A stretch of DNA of 64,000 nt from Bacteroidales bacterium UBA7569 (GCA_002477945.1 DLLF01000033.1:1-64000); one strand, 5' to 3'; shown: positions 36,170-45,738, counted from the stretch's first letter. The notes: generated by a model not told the origin, from the letters alone. Numbers and translations are program-made.

Positions 36170-36202
36170 GTTGAGGTCGGCTTCAGGGGTCGTCGAGGTC
36201 GG
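36170..36202 (-). repeat. 11-bp-periodic dispersed array, copy D (3 units)
   Basis: Three units in minus orientation, GTTGAGGTCGG, CTTCAGGGGTC and GTCGAGGTCGG, plus a partial fourth. They lie between the mreB promoter and the upstream minus-strand gene. Confidence 0.78.
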
Positions 36203-36287
36203 CTTGCCTTCCTGCAGTCAATGGCGACCTGCAGAAAAGTGTACAGCAAAGGGAGTAGCAGTTCTGACCGGCTGCCGAATCAGCCGG

Positions 36288-36713
36288 CTATTGGTTGTTT
36301 GTATGACGGCGTTCGCTTATAATCAAAAGTGCTTCATCTCGCAATTCATCAGGCAAAGCGATGTTGCGTAACTGGAGGCTTCTGAGCCACCCTGCTACGT
36401 CTTTTTCCTGCAGAGTATAGAAGACGTCTTCTAATTCGTGTAATTGTTTTTCCGTGTATTCATCGGGAGAAATGCCGGAAAGGACATCCAACTCTTCATC
36501 ATCATAATAGATTATTTCACCTTTCTTGTTCAGAAGGAGATCGCGTTCACATACAGCGTGTTGTCCGCAACATTCTCCATCTTGGGCGGATGGTTTAGCG
36601 AGAGGATCGTTTTTTCCGACCCCGTTTCGGGTTCTTTTTCTCTCTCTGAGTTCAAAAGCAAAGGCTATGAACAAGCCTAAACCCACAAATATGACAAGCG
36701 GAATCCACCACAT
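36288..36713 (-). CDS. small membrane-anchored protein with Cys motif, unknown function
   Basis: A 141-aa protein with one N-terminal membrane segment (WWIPLVIFVGLGLFIAFAF), then a basic stretch. A short Cys motif, GECCGQHAVCERD, lies near residues 46-58. The conserved-looking cytoplasmic part includes YYDDEELDVLSGISPDEYT, VFYTLQEKDVAGWLRSL and RDEALLIISERR. Homologues occur across Bacteroidales and are sometimes labelled phospholipase without evidence I can see. It starts 3 bp after the parE stop, so it is co-transcribed. The three Cys could bind a metal. Confidence 0.72.
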   Translation of the reverse strand: MWWIPLVIFVGLGLFIAFAFELRERKRTRNGVGKNDPLAKPSAQDGECCGQHAVCERDLLLNKKGEIIYYDDEELDVLSGISPDEYTEKQLHELEDVFYTLQEKDVAGWLRSLQLRNIALPDELRDEALLIISERRHTNNQ

Positions 36714-36716
36714 AAC

Positions 36717-38624
36717 TTAATCCACAGCATCTTCTTCCACCACAAGATTCTCAATGATGAAGTTCTGACGTTCCATAGTATTTTTCCCCATATAAAATTC
36801 CATAAGGTCGCTTACGGTATCCTCTTTGCGTAGTGTGACTTGATCCAATCGGATATTTTTACCGATGAATCCCTTGAACTCATCGGGAGAAATTTCTCCA
36901 AGTCCCTTGAAACGAGTTATTTCCGGATTGGGTTTGAGGTCTTCGATTGCCTGCAGGCGTTCTTCGTCAGAATAACAATAGCGTATTTCTTTCTTATTTT
37001 TTACGCGGAAGAGAGGTGTTTGCAAGATATATACGTGTCCTTTCTTGACCAAATCGGGGAAAAATTGCAGGAAGAATGTCAGCAGGAGCAGGCGGATGTG
37101 CATACCATCGACATCCGCATCGGTGGCAATAATAACTTTGTTGTATCGAAGATTATCCAAGCCGTCTTCGATGTTCAGTGCCGATTGCAGGCAGAAGAAT
37201 TCTTCGTTTTCATAGACGATTTCCTTAGTCAGGCCATAACTGTTTTTGGGTTTTCCCCGCAGAGAGAAGACAGCCTGTGTATTGACATCCCGAGATTTTG
37301 TGATGGAACCTGATGCGGACAAACCTTCCGTGATGAAAATGGAACTGAAGTCCCGCAAATCTTCATCGGAATCCTTGCTTGCCCGTGCGGGTCGTGTATC
37401 ATTCAAGTGTATCCGGCAGTCGCGCAGTTTCGGATTGTTGAGATTATTCTTCTTCGCCCGTTCGCGTGCGACCTTTGTGACACTCAATATGGCTTTTCGT
37501 TCTTTCTCGGAATCTTGTATTTTCTGCAACATCACCTCCGTGATTTCCGGGTGCTTATGGAGGAAATTATCCAATTCCTTTTTAACGAAATCGTTCACGA
37601 ACTTATTGACAGATATACTGCCTTCTTTGGGCGAGATGTCGCGCGAGCCTAATTTTGTTTTGGTCTGGCTTTCGAAAACGGGTTCTTCTATGTTAATAGC
37701 GATTGCCCCTACAACTCCGTTTCGGACATCGGTCAGATCCATATTCTTTCCGAAGAATTCTTTGATGGTTCTGCCAATAGCCTCCCGAAAAGCGGCTTGG
37801 TGGGTTCCGCCTTGTATGGTGTGCTGCCCATTGACGAAAGAATAGTATTCGTCATTATTCTGATTGGTGTGGGTGAGCGCGATTTCGATGTCTTCACCTT
37901 TCAAGTGAATAATAGGGTAGAGCGGTTCGACCGTCATAGTCTCCGTAAGCAAGTCGAACAAACCCCGCTTAGAACAGAACCGCCTTCCGTTGAAGTTGAG
38001 TGTCAGTCCTGTATTCAGATACGCATAATTGCGCATCATCGTTTCAATATATTCCTCCCGGAATGTGTAATTCTCAAAGATTCCTCGCGATGCATCCGGT
38101 TCGAATTCAATAAGCGTTCCTCGCGGAGCATGATTGGAATCATCAATGATTCCGCTATCTTGTACCAACTTGCCTTGTTTGAATTCGACGCGACGCGTCT
38201 TGCCGTCCCGAAAGGCTTGTGCCACAAACTTCCATGAAAGCGCATTGACCGCCTTAAGACCCACGCCATTGAGTCCGACGGACTTTTTGAAAGCCTTTGA
38301 GTCGTATTTTGCTCCTGTATTAAGCAGTGAAACAACATCCACCAATACTTCCAACGGAATACCGCGTCCATAGTCCCGGACGGCGACTTTTCCGTTTTCG
38401 ACATGTACGTCAATGACTTTTCCAGCATTCATCCGGAACTCGTCAATGGAATTGTCGACAGTTTCCTTGATGAGTACATAGATACCATCATCGGAATGCG
38501 ACCCATCGCCCAATTTACCGATATACATACCCGGTCGGAGACGGATGTGCTCTACATCGTCAAGGTGCCGTACATTATCTTTGGTATATTCAACCGTTTC
38601 GGGAGTAAGTTGTAGTTCTGCCAT
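36717..38624 (-). CDS. parE: DNA topoisomerase IV subunit B
   Basis: A 635-aa type IIA topoisomerase ATPase subunit. Features are [14 protein letters not shown], the GHKL ATP site ([41 protein letters not shown]) and the TOPRIM domain ([31 protein letters not shown]). The short C-terminus and position separate it from GyrB, but a GyrB-like assignment is not fully excluded. The start at 38624 gives the usual N-terminus; the frame is open 108 bp further. Promoter at 38654-38684. Confidence 0.9.
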   Translation of the reverse strand: MAELQLTPETVEYTKDNVRHLDDVEHIRLRPGMYIGKLGDGSHSDDGIYVLIKETVDNSIDEFRMNAGKVIDVHVENGKVAVRDYGRGIPLEVLVDVVSLLNTGAKYDSKAFKKSVGLNGVGLKAVNALSWKFVAQAFRDGKTRRVEFKQGKLVQDSGIIDDSNHAPRGTLIEFEPDASRGIFENYTFREEYIETMMRNYAYLNTGLTLNFNGRRFCSKRGLFDLLTETMTVEPLYPIIHLKGEDIEIALTHTNQNNDEYYSFVNGQHTIQGGTHQAAFREAIGRTIKEFFGKNMDLTDVRNGVVGAIAINIEEPVFESQTKTKLGSRDISPKEGSISVNKFVNDFVKKELDNFLHKHPEITEVMLQKIQDSEKERKAILSVTKVARERAKKNNLNNPKLRDCRIHLNDTRPARASKDSDEDLRDFSSIFITEGLSASGSITKSRDVNTQAVFSLRGKPKNSYGLTKEIVYENEEFFCLQSALNIEDGLDNLRYNKVIIATDADVDGMHIRLLLLTFFLQFFPDLVKKGHVYILQTPLFRVKNKKEIRYCYSDEERLQAIEDLKPNPEITRFKGLGEISPDEFKGFIGKNIRLDQVTLRKEDTVSDLMEFYMGKNTMERQNFIIENLVVEEDAVD

Positions 38625-38653
38625 AGTGAGATAAAGAAAAGAGAATCCGCACG

Positions 38654-38684
38654 CAAAGGTATGAAAAAAAGTTCGTATATACAA
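38654..38684 (-). promoter_or_regulatory. promoter of parE
   Basis: On the minus strand, TTG (38684-38682), a 20-bp spacer and TACCTTTG (38661-38654). Predicted leader about 23 nt. Confidence 0.65.
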
Positions 38685-38686
38685 TA

Positions 38687-38720
38687 ATTGCGGCGTATCC
38701 TGTTTGGGATACGCCGCAAT
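38687..38720 (-). terminator. strong hairpin after the zinc-ribbon gene
   Basis: A 14-bp perfect stem (ATTGCGGCGTATCC with GGATACGCCGCAAT) and a 6-nt loop lie 21 bp after the zinc-ribbon gene stop and just upstream of the parE promoter. The following minus-strand bases are only moderately T-rich. Terminator is the best reading. Confidence 0.65.
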
Positions 38721-38741
38721 AGACAATAGCAAAAATACAGT

Positions 38742-39503
38742 TTATTTCTCGTCTGATTCGTTTGCCATTTCGGGATCAATGAGGATACGTCCGCAATACT
38801 CGCAAACGATAATTTTCTTCCTCAACCGGATATCCAGTTGGCGTTGTGCCGGAATTTTATTGTGGCAGCCACCACAGGCATCGCGCTCAACCGTAACCAC
38901 CGCAAGGCCATTGTGTGCATTTTTACGTATGCGTTTGAATGCAGTAAGGAGACGTTCGTCTGTCATCTGTTTTTCCAAATCTTGAGCGTGCAACATAAGT
39001 TGTTCAGTTTGTCCTTTTGTTTCGCTTAAGATATCGTCTAACTCATGCTCCTTTTCTTTGAGGTCGATGGTGCGCTCTTCGATTTCCGTCATTGTCTTTT
39101 GCTTTTCAGCCTGCTTTTGCTCTAAGGCTGCGGAGTATTCCTTGATGCGCTTTTGGCATAGTTCGATTTCAAGAGTTTGGTATTCAATTTCTTTGGAGAG
39201 GTTATCATACTCTCTGTTGTTGCGGACATTTTCCTGCTGCTCTTTGTAGCGCGAAACCATTGCATTCGCAGTTTCAGTCTGCACTTTCTTTTCGCTTATA
39301 TGGTTTTCCAGGTCTTCAATTTCTTTCTTGATGTTTGACAAACGGCATTTCAGACCTTCGACTTCGTCACCCATATCCTTTACTTCTCCTGGTAGTTCGC
39401 CAAGCAGAACACGCAGTTCGTCAATTTTGGAATAAACCTTCTGCAAGTCGTACAGGAGATGCAATTTTTGTTCAGTGGTCAATTCATTTTCTTTTGTTGC
39501 CAT
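38742..39503 (-). CDS. coiled-coil protein with C4 zinc ribbon
   Basis: A 253-aa protein of the C4-type zinc-ribbon (DUF164) family. Residues about 10-190 are almost entirely heptad coiled coil. The C-terminal zinc ribbon has CGGCHN and CEYCGR as its two CxxC knuckles. Family members are predicted nucleic-acid-associated proteins without a settled function. It starts 13 bp after the Nif3-like gene and ends before a hairpin, the last gene of a three-gene operon. Confidence 0.88.
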   Translation of the reverse strand: MATKENELTTEQKLHLLYDLQKVYSKIDELRVLLGELPGEVKDMGDEVEGLKCRLSNIKKEIEDLENHISEKKVQTETANAMVSRYKEQQENVRNNREYDNLSKEIEYQTLEIELCQKRIKEYSAALEQKQAEKQKTMTEIEERTIDLKEKEHELDDILSETKGQTEQLMLHAQDLEKQMTDERLLTAFKRIRKNAHNGLAVVTVERDACGGCHNKIPAQRQLDIRLRKKIIVCEYCGRILIDPEMANESDEK

Positions 39504-39516
39504 ACTACTTAGTTTT

Positions 39517-40320
39517 TTAATTATTCAATATGTTACTATTTGCAATATATGTATAAACGGGATTGATGTCGTTTTCTGCCATAATCAGGTTAATCGCCGG
39601 TTGGTATGGTTCTAAAATGGATTGGAAAATCTCTTTAGTGAATTGTTCACTTTCAAAATGTCCGATATCCATTATAGCAATTCTCGACACCGAATCGCAA
39701 AACTCATGATACTTGAAATCAGCACTTAGATAAACGTCAGCCTGCCGATCAATGGCTTGCTGCATAAATTCACTTCCTGCTCCCCCACAGGCAGCAATAC
39801 GTTGTACAAATTCTTGTACAGGAGGAGTATATCGAATGGCATCTACATGGAAGGTTTCTGCTACTTGCTCAAGAAAAATATGGAAATTCACAGGTTTGGG
39901 AAGATTGCCAATAATGCCTAAACCTGCAAATGGTTGCGTGGGCGAAAGAATATCATAATCATAAATTCCTAATTTCTCTGCTATATGCCCACTGACACCA
40001 TGCAGATATGAGTCCATTGGAATATGGGAAGAATAAATAGAGATATTATGTTTTATTGCAAAAACAGTACAACGTTGCTGCATTGTACTTCCTTGGATTG
40101 TCTTTAATCCATGAAAGAGCAACGGATGGTGTGAAATAACCAACTGACATTGCTTTTCATACGCTTCCTCCAAAATATCCTCTGTTATATCTGTGCATAA
40201 CAAAACAGAATGGACATCTTGCTCCGGATTACCAATCTGCAGCCCCGAATTGTCCCAATGCTCCTGCAATGACAACGGTGCAACAGATTCTATGCACTTA
40301 GTGATTTCTTTAACCTTCAA
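39517..40320 (-). CDS. Nif3-like dinuclear metal centre protein
   Basis: A 267-aa member of the NIF3/GTP cyclohydrolase I type 2-like family. Metal-ligand blocks are QEHWDNSGLQIG, LVISHHPLLFHGLK, SSHIPMDSYLHGVSGHIAEKLG and MDIGHFESEQF. Many Bacteroidetes homologues carry an inserted CutA-like domain and reach about 365 aa; this one is the short form. Function unsettled. It starts 3 bp after the DUF5606 gene. Confidence 0.9.
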   Translation of the reverse strand: MKVKEITKCIESVAPLSLQEHWDNSGLQIGNPEQDVHSVLLCTDITEDILEEAYEKQCQLVISHHPLLFHGLKTIQGSTMQQRCTVFAIKHNISIYSSHIPMDSYLHGVSGHIAEKLGIYDYDILSPTQPFAGLGIIGNLPKPVNFHIFLEQVAETFHVDAIRYTPPVQEFVQRIAACGGAGSEFMQQAIDRQADVYLSADFKYHEFCDSVSRIAIMDIGHFESEQFTKEIFQSILEPYQPAINLIMAENDINPVYTYIANSNILNN

Positions 40321-40323
40321 TCA

Positions 40324-40857
40324 TCAACCCTTTTTGGTTCCAACATTGGAGCGTGTATTGTTCACCGCAGCCTTACGTACTTTTCCTTCTGATTTCTGGA
40401 TCGTCTTCTTCCCCTCAAATATGCTATTCTCGTTTTGTGCCGCAACATCAGTATCTCCCTCCTCCTGCTCACTGAAATCGGTAATACCTGCTTTTATTAA
40501 GATGTTATACCATTGTACTAATTTGCGAATATCAGAAGGATAAACGCGATCTCGATCAAAATTGGGAAGGACTTCTGCAAAGAATGAACGAAGAGAATCC
40601 GCATCCATTTTCTTTACATCCAACTGACACTCCTTAAGGGCTTCTTTCTTCCCAAGGTTTTCCAACACGAGACGCAATGGTACATCTTCCCCCGTTGTAA
40701 ACATAGAGATATCGGCAAGGCTTACGACTTTGTCCCGTGCGTAAGTTGGCATACGTTTTCCATCTTCAAGAGATTCCACTATCAGCATGCCATTCCCCCT
40801 ACTCACTAAGCGAAACAGACCGGTTTTTCCGGTTATGGCTAAGATGTTTTTAAGCAT
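40324..40857 (-). CDS. DUF5606 protein
   Basis: A 177-aa protein that begins MLKNILAITGKTGLFRLVSRG, the hallmark of DUF5606 in Bacteroidetes. The N-terminal 60 residues look like a small beta domain. Helical segments follow (LRLVLENLGKKEALK, LRSFFAEVLPNFDRDRVYP), then KLVQWYNILIKAGITDF and a charged low-complexity tail. Function unknown. First gene of the DUF5606-Nif3-zinc-ribbon operon, with its own promoter. Confidence 0.85.
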   Translation of the reverse strand: MLKNILAITGKTGLFRLVSRGNGMLIVESLEDGKRMPTYARDKVVSLADISMFTTGEDVPLRLVLENLGKKEALKECQLDVKKMDADSLRSFFAEVLPNFDRDRVYPSDIRKLVQWYNILIKAGITDFSEQEEGDTDVAAQNENSIFEGKKTIQKSEGKVRKAAVNNTRSNVGTKKG

Positions 40858-40880
40858 AATAAGTTTGTTTGGTTTGACTG

Positions 40881-40911
40881 CAAAAGTACTGCTTTTATTT
40901 TAATCTGCAAA
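40881..40911 (-). promoter_or_regulatory. promoter of the DUF5606 operon
   Basis: On the minus strand, TTTG (40911-40908), a 19-bp spacer and TACTTTTG (40888-40881). Leader about 17 nt. Confidence 0.62.
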
Positions 40912-41208
40912 TTCGGGAAATGATATTCTTGTACCCATTGGCGGAATTAAGTTCATTCATCTTCCTTATTACCTGCATGAGGAGGATACAAATCATCTTT
41001 TGCATACTCCTTTCTTTTGTATGACTAAAAGAAAAGAGACAAAAGAAAAGTTACAGGCTGCGCATCGGGTGCTGTCAAAAATATAAGTCACTCAATACAA
41101 TACAGAGAGAGACAGACCCTCTGACCCTCGCTTTGCAAACCAATTCCGCTAACGGGTTGTTCCCACGATATTCTTTCAGTTTTGCTTCGGAAGTGATTAG
41201 GAAATATC

Positions 41209-41275
41209 ATAAGAATCACATAAGAATCACATAAGAATTGCATATAGATAATAGCGAGATATATGCGAGATATAT
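41209..41275 (+). repeat. two 11-bp tandem repeats, AT-rich
   Basis: ATAAGAATCAC occurs three times in tandem (41209, 41220, and 41231 with two changes). After 12 bp, GCGAGATATAT occurs twice (41254 and 41265) and a decayed third copy follows. The sequences differ from the dispersed arrays, but the unit length is again 11 bp. Confidence 0.8.
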
Positions 41276-41283
41276 GCAGTATA

Positions 41284-41380
41284 TGACCTCTCCAACCCCT
41301 CCAAAGGAGAGACTTAAGAGATTGGGGAGACTTCCCATCCATACCCCTCAAAGAAGGGGCTTAAGAGAAGACGCACCACA
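41284..41380. repeat. CCTCC/GGAGG-like element, copy 3 (divergent)
   Basis: CCTCCAAAGGAGAGACTTAAG and, about 50 bp later, CCCCTCAAAGAAGGGGCTTAAG repeat the same plan: inverted C-rich/G-rich arms followed by CTTAAGAG. Loosely related to copies at 71, 221 and 55261. Confidence 0.4.
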
Positions 41381-41500
41381 CAATGCCGAAGGAACAGACG
41401 CGCTGACACGCTGTTTGCAAATTAATTCCGCCAACGGGTGCTCTTGTATATGTGTGGTAATGGTTAAATAACACTGTATGTATTATTCCAAAATTGTTGT

Positions 41501-41508
41501 ATCTTTGC
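41501..41508 (+). promoter_or_regulatory. possible -7 box for the Yip1-like/smpB operon
   Basis: TATCTTTG matches TAnnTTTG. No TTTG lies 19-21 bp upstream. Leader would be about 47 nt. Confidence 0.35.
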
Positions 41509-41561
41509 AATGTGTTAGGAATAATTGTTTCAAATCAATGTGTCGGTTGTGTTAGACGGAG

Positions 41562-42143
41562 GTGGTAAGAATTGTTGAGCATATCAAAAGTTTGTGGAAC
41601 CATTTGTGGCGTATATTGCTGTTTCCATCGGAAGAATGGCAGCGGATATTGAAAGAAAATGTTCCCGTTAAGCAGGTCGAAATAGGTTATTTGTTGCCGT
41701 GCGTACTTTTTTGTGCTGTATTCCATTTTGTTTGCCCATTTTGTGGAAGTGCGATGCCTTTTAGTTTGGTCAGAGCATTTGGTTTCTTTCTACTGCCAAT
41801 TATTTTCTATGGAGTATCATATTATCTTTCCGTGGTAGTAGGAGAGGTATTTTTGTTTGGCGGTAATGAAAATAATGGGGCAAAAAATATACTTCGCCCT
41901 CTGATTGCATATTCGATGACCATTTATATTGTGGTTGATGTGCTGTTGACTATCTTACCGGGGGTGGATTATTTGATCGTATTGGATATGTACGTGGTGT
42001 ACTTGCTTTATACGGGTTGCAAAGTGTTTGGGATTAAATCGAAGGATTCATTGAGTCGTGCTGTTGTCATCTTGTCAGTGATTGTCGTGCTTATGCCTGT
42101 TTTATTGCATTTGGTATTGAATTTGTTACTTCCGAATATGTAG
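41562..42143 (+). CDS. Yip1-family-like membrane protein
   Basis: A 193-aa protein with a short amphipathic N-terminus ([20 protein letters not shown]) and five or so membrane segments, resembling bacterial YIP1 (DUF1282-type) proteins. Function unknown. Translation probably begins at GTG 41562 (VRIVEHIKS); no ATG gives a full-length product. It stops 2 bp before smpB and is the first gene of the unit. Confidence 0.72.
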   Translation: MVRIVEHIKSLWNHLWRILLFPSEEWQRILKENVPVKQVEIGYLLPCVLFCAVFHFVCPFCGSAMPFSLVRAFGFFLLPIIFYGVSYYLSVVVGEVFLFGGNENNGAKNILRPLIAYSMTIYIVVDVLLTILPGVDYLIVLDMYVVYLLYTGCKVFGIKSKDSLSRAVVILSVIVVLMPVLLHLVLNLLLPNM

Positions 42144-42145
42144 TT

Positions 42146-42607
42146 ATGCGTTTTAAGTCAGATGTAAATATAAAGAACCGGCGGGCTTTGTTCGATTACG
42201 AGGTATTGGATAGATACGTGGCAGGTCTGCAATTGTATGGTACGGAGATAAAATCTATACGTGAAGGGAAAGCCGGATTAAATGATACATATTGTCTGTT
42301 TTCATCGGGAGAATTGTGGGTGAAAAATATGCATATTGCAGAATATGCGTGGGGGACGTTCAATAATCATGTTCCTCGTCGAGATAGAAAACTTTTATTG
42401 CAGCGTAAGGAGTTGATAAAACTGCAACGTCAGACAAAAGAGACTGGAAAAACAATTATTCCGCTACGTCTTTTCATAAACGAGAGAGGATTGGCAAAAT
42501 TAGAAATAGCTTTGTGTCAAGGGAAACATACCTATGACAAACGTCAGACTCTCAAAGAAAATGAGGATAAACGAATGATGGATAGAGTATTGAAAGAGAA
42601 TAGATAA
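42146..42607 (+). CDS. smpB: SsrA-binding protein SmpB
   Basis: A 153-aa tmRNA partner for ribosome rescue. It has [59 protein letters not shown] and the basic C-terminal tail [19 protein letters not shown]. All are family hallmarks at standard length. The ssrA gene itself is not in the window. Confidence 0.97.
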   Translation: MRFKSDVNIKNRRALFDYEVLDRYVAGLQLYGTEIKSIREGKAGLNDTYCLFSSGELWVKNMHIAEYAWGTFNNHVPRRDRKLLLQRKELIKLQRQTKETGKTIIPLRLFINERGLAKLEIALCQGKHTYDKRQTLKENEDKRMMDRVLKENR

Positions 42608-42619
42608 ATAGTAATAGAT

Positions 42620-44143
42620 ATGAAAAAAGCATTATTGATGATTCTTGACGGCTGGGGAATCGGAGACAAGTCAGCAGCCGATGCAATTTATTCAACTCCG
42701 ACTCCCAACTGGGATAGATTGTTGGCAACATATCCTCATTCTCAGTTGCAGGCTTCGGGGGAAAATGTAGGTTTGCCCGATGGACAGATGGGAAATTCGG
42801 AAGTGGGTCACCTTAATATCGGTGCAGGACGAATCGTCTATCAGGATCTGGTGAAGATAAATCGCGCTTGCAAAGATAATTCAATTCTTCAGAATCCGGA
42901 GATTATCTCGGCATTTACGTATGCCAAACAACATAACAAAAAGATTCACTTTATGGGGCTTACGTCTAACGGTGGAGTGCATAGCAGTTTGGATCATTTG
43001 TTCAAGTTGTGTGAGATTTCCAGGATTTATGGTATAGAGAAAACATACATTCATTGTTTTATGGATGGTCGTGACACGGATCCCAAGAGTGGAGTCGGCT
43101 TTATTCGGGAATTGCAAGAACATTGTGCCGCTACAGCAGGGCATATTGCCTCCATTTGTGGGCGTTATTACGCCATGGATCGCGATAAACGCTGGGAACG
43201 CATCAAGTTGGCGTATGATTTGCTGGTGCATGGCATGGGGAAACCTGCTACCGATTTGTTGCAGGCAATGAACGATTCTTATGCTGAAGGAATAACCGAT
43301 GAATTCATCAAGCCGATTGTCGCAGTAGATGTTGAAGGCAAACCGGTAGCCACGATTGGGGAGGGCGATGTGGTCATCTTTTTCAATTATAGAAACGACC
43401 GTGCAAAAGAGATAACAATCGTTTTGACGCAAAAGGATATGCCGGAGATGGGAATGACGACAATAAAAGATTTGCAATACTATTGCATGACTCCTTATGA
43501 TTCCTCTTTCACGGGCGTGCATATCTTGTTCCCGAAAGAGAATGTCGAGAATACAATCGGAGAGATCGTTTCCAAGGCGGGAATGAGGCAGTTGCGTATT
43601 GCAGAGACCGAAAAATTCGCTCATGTCACATTCTTCTTTTCCGGTGGCAGGGAGGCTCCGTTTGAAGGCGAAGACCGCATACTGATACCTTCTCCCAAAG
43701 TGGCAACCTACGACCTGCAGCCGGAGATGTCAGCTCCGCAAGTGACGGAGGCTTTGATCAAGGCTTTGGATACGCAGAAATATGACTATATAACGCTCAA
43801 TTTTGCCAATGGGGACATGGTAGGGCATACGGGGGTGTATTCTGCCATTCAAAAAGCCGTCGAAACAATAGATACCTGTGTGGGAGCCGTTGTCGAGGCT
43901 GCCCGTCGCAATGATTATGAAGTTATTATTATCGCAGATCATGGTAATGCCGACCATGCAAAGAATGCAGATGGTACGCCCAATACGTCGCACTCGCTCA
44001 ATCCTGTTCCGTTTGTTTATATAAGTGAGAATAAAGATGCCCATGTGGATAATGGCATTTTGGCAGATGTCGCACCGTCTTTGTGTCATATCTTGGGACT
44101 GAAACAGCCTGTTGAAATGACCGGGCACAATCTGATTCATTAG
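42620..44143 (+). CDS. gpmI: 2,3-bisphosphoglycerate-independent phosphoglycerate mutase
   Basis: A 507-aa glycolytic enzyme of the alkaline phosphatase superfamily with two Mn2+. The first metal block is [11 protein letters not shown]. The catalytic Ser is in [28 protein letters not shown] and [15 protein letters not shown] supply further metal ligands. Standard length. It follows smpB by 12 bp. Confidence 0.97.
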   Translation: MKKALLMILDGWGIGDKSAADAIYSTPTPNWDRLLATYPHSQLQASGENVGLPDGQMGNSEVGHLNIGAGRIVYQDLVKINRACKDNSILQNPEIISAFTYAKQHNKKIHFMGLTSNGGVHSSLDHLFKLCEISRIYGIEKTYIHCFMDGRDTDPKSGVGFIRELQEHCAATAGHIASICGRYYAMDRDKRWERIKLAYDLLVHGMGKPATDLLQAMNDSYAEGITDEFIKPIVAVDVEGKPVATIGEGDVVIFFNYRNDRAKEITIVLTQKDMPEMGMTTIKDLQYYCMTPYDSSFTGVHILFPKENVENTIGEIVSKAGMRQLRIAETEKFAHVTFFFSGGREAPFEGEDRILIPSPKVATYDLQPEMSAPQVTEALIKALDTQKYDYITLNFANGDMVGHTGVYSAIQKAVETIDTCVGAVVEAARRNDYEVIIIADHGNADHAKNADGTPNTSHSLNPVPFVYISENKDAHVDNGILADVAPSLCHILGLKQPVEMTGHNLIH

Positions 44144-44150
44144 AAATTTC

Positions 44151-44522
44151 TTGAAAAGAATACGGATATATATCCCGACGATTCTCGTGGCAGGTTTGAT
44201 CCTTTATGGATCACTGCTGCGAGATGTTCGTTTGCCGTTGATAGATGGCATCCTGCATATTGACAAGGTGATACACCTTTTAATGTATACGGTCTTGACC
44301 ATTGTTTTTGTTTGCTCGTTACAAAAAGGTGGGGTATCTGCCGTTAAAACAGCGGTTTTAGGCATCTCGCTTCCGATTCTGTACGGCGGAGTTATAGAAT
44401 TGCTGCAAGAATACTATTTCCCGCCTCGAACAGGTGATGTTTTCGATTGGATAGCAGATATTATTGGCGTTTTCATCGGTTATTTTTTGGTTGTATTGTT
44501 ATGCAAAGCGAGGAAGAACTGA
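44151..44522 (+). CDS. VanZ-like membrane protein
   Basis: A 123-aa protein with four membrane segments. It has DKVIHLLMYTVLTIVFV and the RTGDVFDWIADIIGVFIG block typical of VanZ-like proteins (teicoplanin-resistance VanZ family; function in Bacteroidetes unknown). Start is TTG at 44151, 7 bp after the gpmI stop. The 3' end overlaps dprA by 22 bp. Confidence 0.82.
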   Translation: MKRIRIYIPTILVAGLILYGSLLRDVRLPLIDGILHIDKVIHLLMYTVLTIVFVCSLQKGGVSAVKTAVLGISLPILYGGVIELLQEYYFPPRTGDVFDWIADIIGVFIGYFLVVLLCKARKN

Positions 44523-45622
44523 AATATCAAATTGCGGTAACTATGTTGCCGCATATCGGACTGAGGAATGTTAAGGCTCTGATAGAGTACTTCGGTTCTG
44601 CTCATGATGTGTTTCTGGCTACTCGCCAAGATCTGGAATCTATCCCTAACATACGCCCAAACGTTGTGTCAAGCCTTGTTGAGCAACGAGAGAAGGTGCT
44701 CAGCCGTGCGGATAAAGAGTTGGATTTCATATTTTCTCACCACCTTTCCACGTTTTACTATAAAGACGAAAACTATCCTTACCGTCTTCGGGAGTGTCCC
44801 GATGCACCGGTATTGTTGTATACTAAGGGAAATATCCGGCCGAATCAAGGGCATTTCCTCGCAGTTGTGGGAACAAGGGTGCCTACCGAGCGGGGAAAAG
44901 AAAAATGCCGGAAAATGATTCTTGAGATGGCTTCCGCAACGAAAAATCTCACAATCGTGAGTGGGTTGGCTTATGGTATTGATATTACGGCGCATCGTGC
45001 TGCCATTGAGGTTGGTCTGCCGACTTTCATTATCCCCGGGCATGGATTGGACCGGATATATCCTGCTGTGCACAGAAATACGGCAATAGATGCACTGCAA
45101 AATGGAGGTATACTGACGGAGTATATGTCTGGTACCAACCCTGACCGACAGAATTTTGTCGCACGAAACCGTATCATTGCAGGCTTAAGTGATGCTACTT
45201 TGGTGGTTGAGTCTAAGGAGAAAGGTGGGGCTCTGCTGACAGCCGAAATGGCAAATTCCTATGATAGAGATGTCTTTGCAGTCCCTGGTCGGATTGACGA
45301 TATTTGCTCGCGGGGGTGCAATGCACTCATAAAGCAAAATAAAGCAATGTTGGTTGAAAATGGGCATGACATTCTGCAAACAATGCAGTGGGAGACTGCC
45401 AAATCACCTGCATCTTTGCAGACGAAACTGTTCACGGACTTAAGTGATGAGGAAAATTCTTTGCTCAGTTTGCTCCATGAAAGTGCGGAGGGTCTGCATA
45501 TCAATCTCTTGGTAATGGAAACCAAAATGCCTTACTCCAAGGTCGCATCCCTGTTGCTGCAAATGGAATTCCGCGGAATCGTTAAGTCTCTTCCGGGCGG
45601 CATCTATCGGGCATTGGAATAA
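44501..45622 (+). CDS. dprA: DNA processing protein DprA
   Basis: A 373-aa DprA/Smf, which binds incoming single-stranded DNA and loads RecA during natural transformation. The N-terminal SAM-like helices (LPHIGLRNVKALIEYFGS) are followed by the Rossmann fold with VVGTRVPTERGKEKC, VSGLAYGIDITAHRAAIE, IPGHGLDRIYP and GALLTAEMANSYDRDVFAVPG. A C-terminal winged helix ends the protein. ATG 44501 lies inside the VanZ-like gene; the longer frame from 44447 is not needed. Confidence 0.94.
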   Translation: MQSEEELKYQIAVTMLPHIGLRNVKALIEYFGSAHDVFLATRQDLESIPNIRPNVVSSLVEQREKVLSRADKELDFIFSHHLSTFYYKDENYPYRLRECPDAPVLLYTKGNIRPNQGHFLAVVGTRVPTERGKEKCRKMILEMASATKNLTIVSGLAYGIDITAHRAAIEVGLPTFIIPGHGLDRIYPAVHRNTAIDALQNGGILTEYMSGTNPDRQNFVARNRIIAGLSDATLVVESKEKGGALLTAEMANSYDRDVFAVPGRIDDICSRGCNALIKQNKAMLVENGHDILQTMQWETAKSPASLQTKLFTDLSDEENSLLSLLHESAEGLHINLLVMETKMPYSKVASLLLQMEFRGIVKSLPGGIYRALE

Positions 45623-45639
45623 CCATCCGTCCAATCCTT

Positions 45640-45738
45640 TTACCCATTGTCGTCACTGTTAGATTCAAAATACTTGATATACTCATTTATCTTGATCTCA
45701 TCTTGGTGCCATACCTCTTTGGACAAATGGTAAACCAT
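45640..45738 (-). pseudogene. possible small ORF or gene remnant (32 codons)
   Basis: The frame from ATG 45738 to TAA 45640 encodes MVYHLSKEVWHQDEIKINEY and a short Asp/Asn-rich end. It stays open upstream to at least 45808 with protein-like content (KIWLLLISGTKS). No start, promoter or family could be identified. The composition looks like real protein, so it may be the 3' remnant of a lost gene; chance is not excluded. Confidence 0.25.

Larger units (their letters stand above)
41132..41439 (+). repeat. 26-bp direct repeat pair (41132-41157 and 41414-41439)
   Basis: Both copies follow TTTGCAA..AATTCCGC.AACGGGT with three differences, 282 bp apart and in the same orientation. They flank the 11-bp tandem repeats and the CCTCC-like element. 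They could be remnants of a duplicated spacer or the ends of a decayed element. No transposase is present between them. Confidence 0.6.
40858..41561. other. 704-bp intergenic region rich in short repeats
   Basis: No gene is supported. It contains the DUF5606 promoter, a 26-bp direct repeat (41132-41157 and 41414-41439), two 11-bp tandem repeats (41209-41241 and 41254-41275), a CCTCC/GGAGG-like element (41284-41380) and a -7-like TATCTTTG (41501-41508) for the next operon. Open frames crossing it on either strand consist of these repeats. Confidence 0.6.

Noticed and set aside
41088..41351. 87-codon minus-strand frame in the 41 kb gap
   Set aside because: Made of the tandem 11-bp repeats and CCTCC-like element; not a gene.
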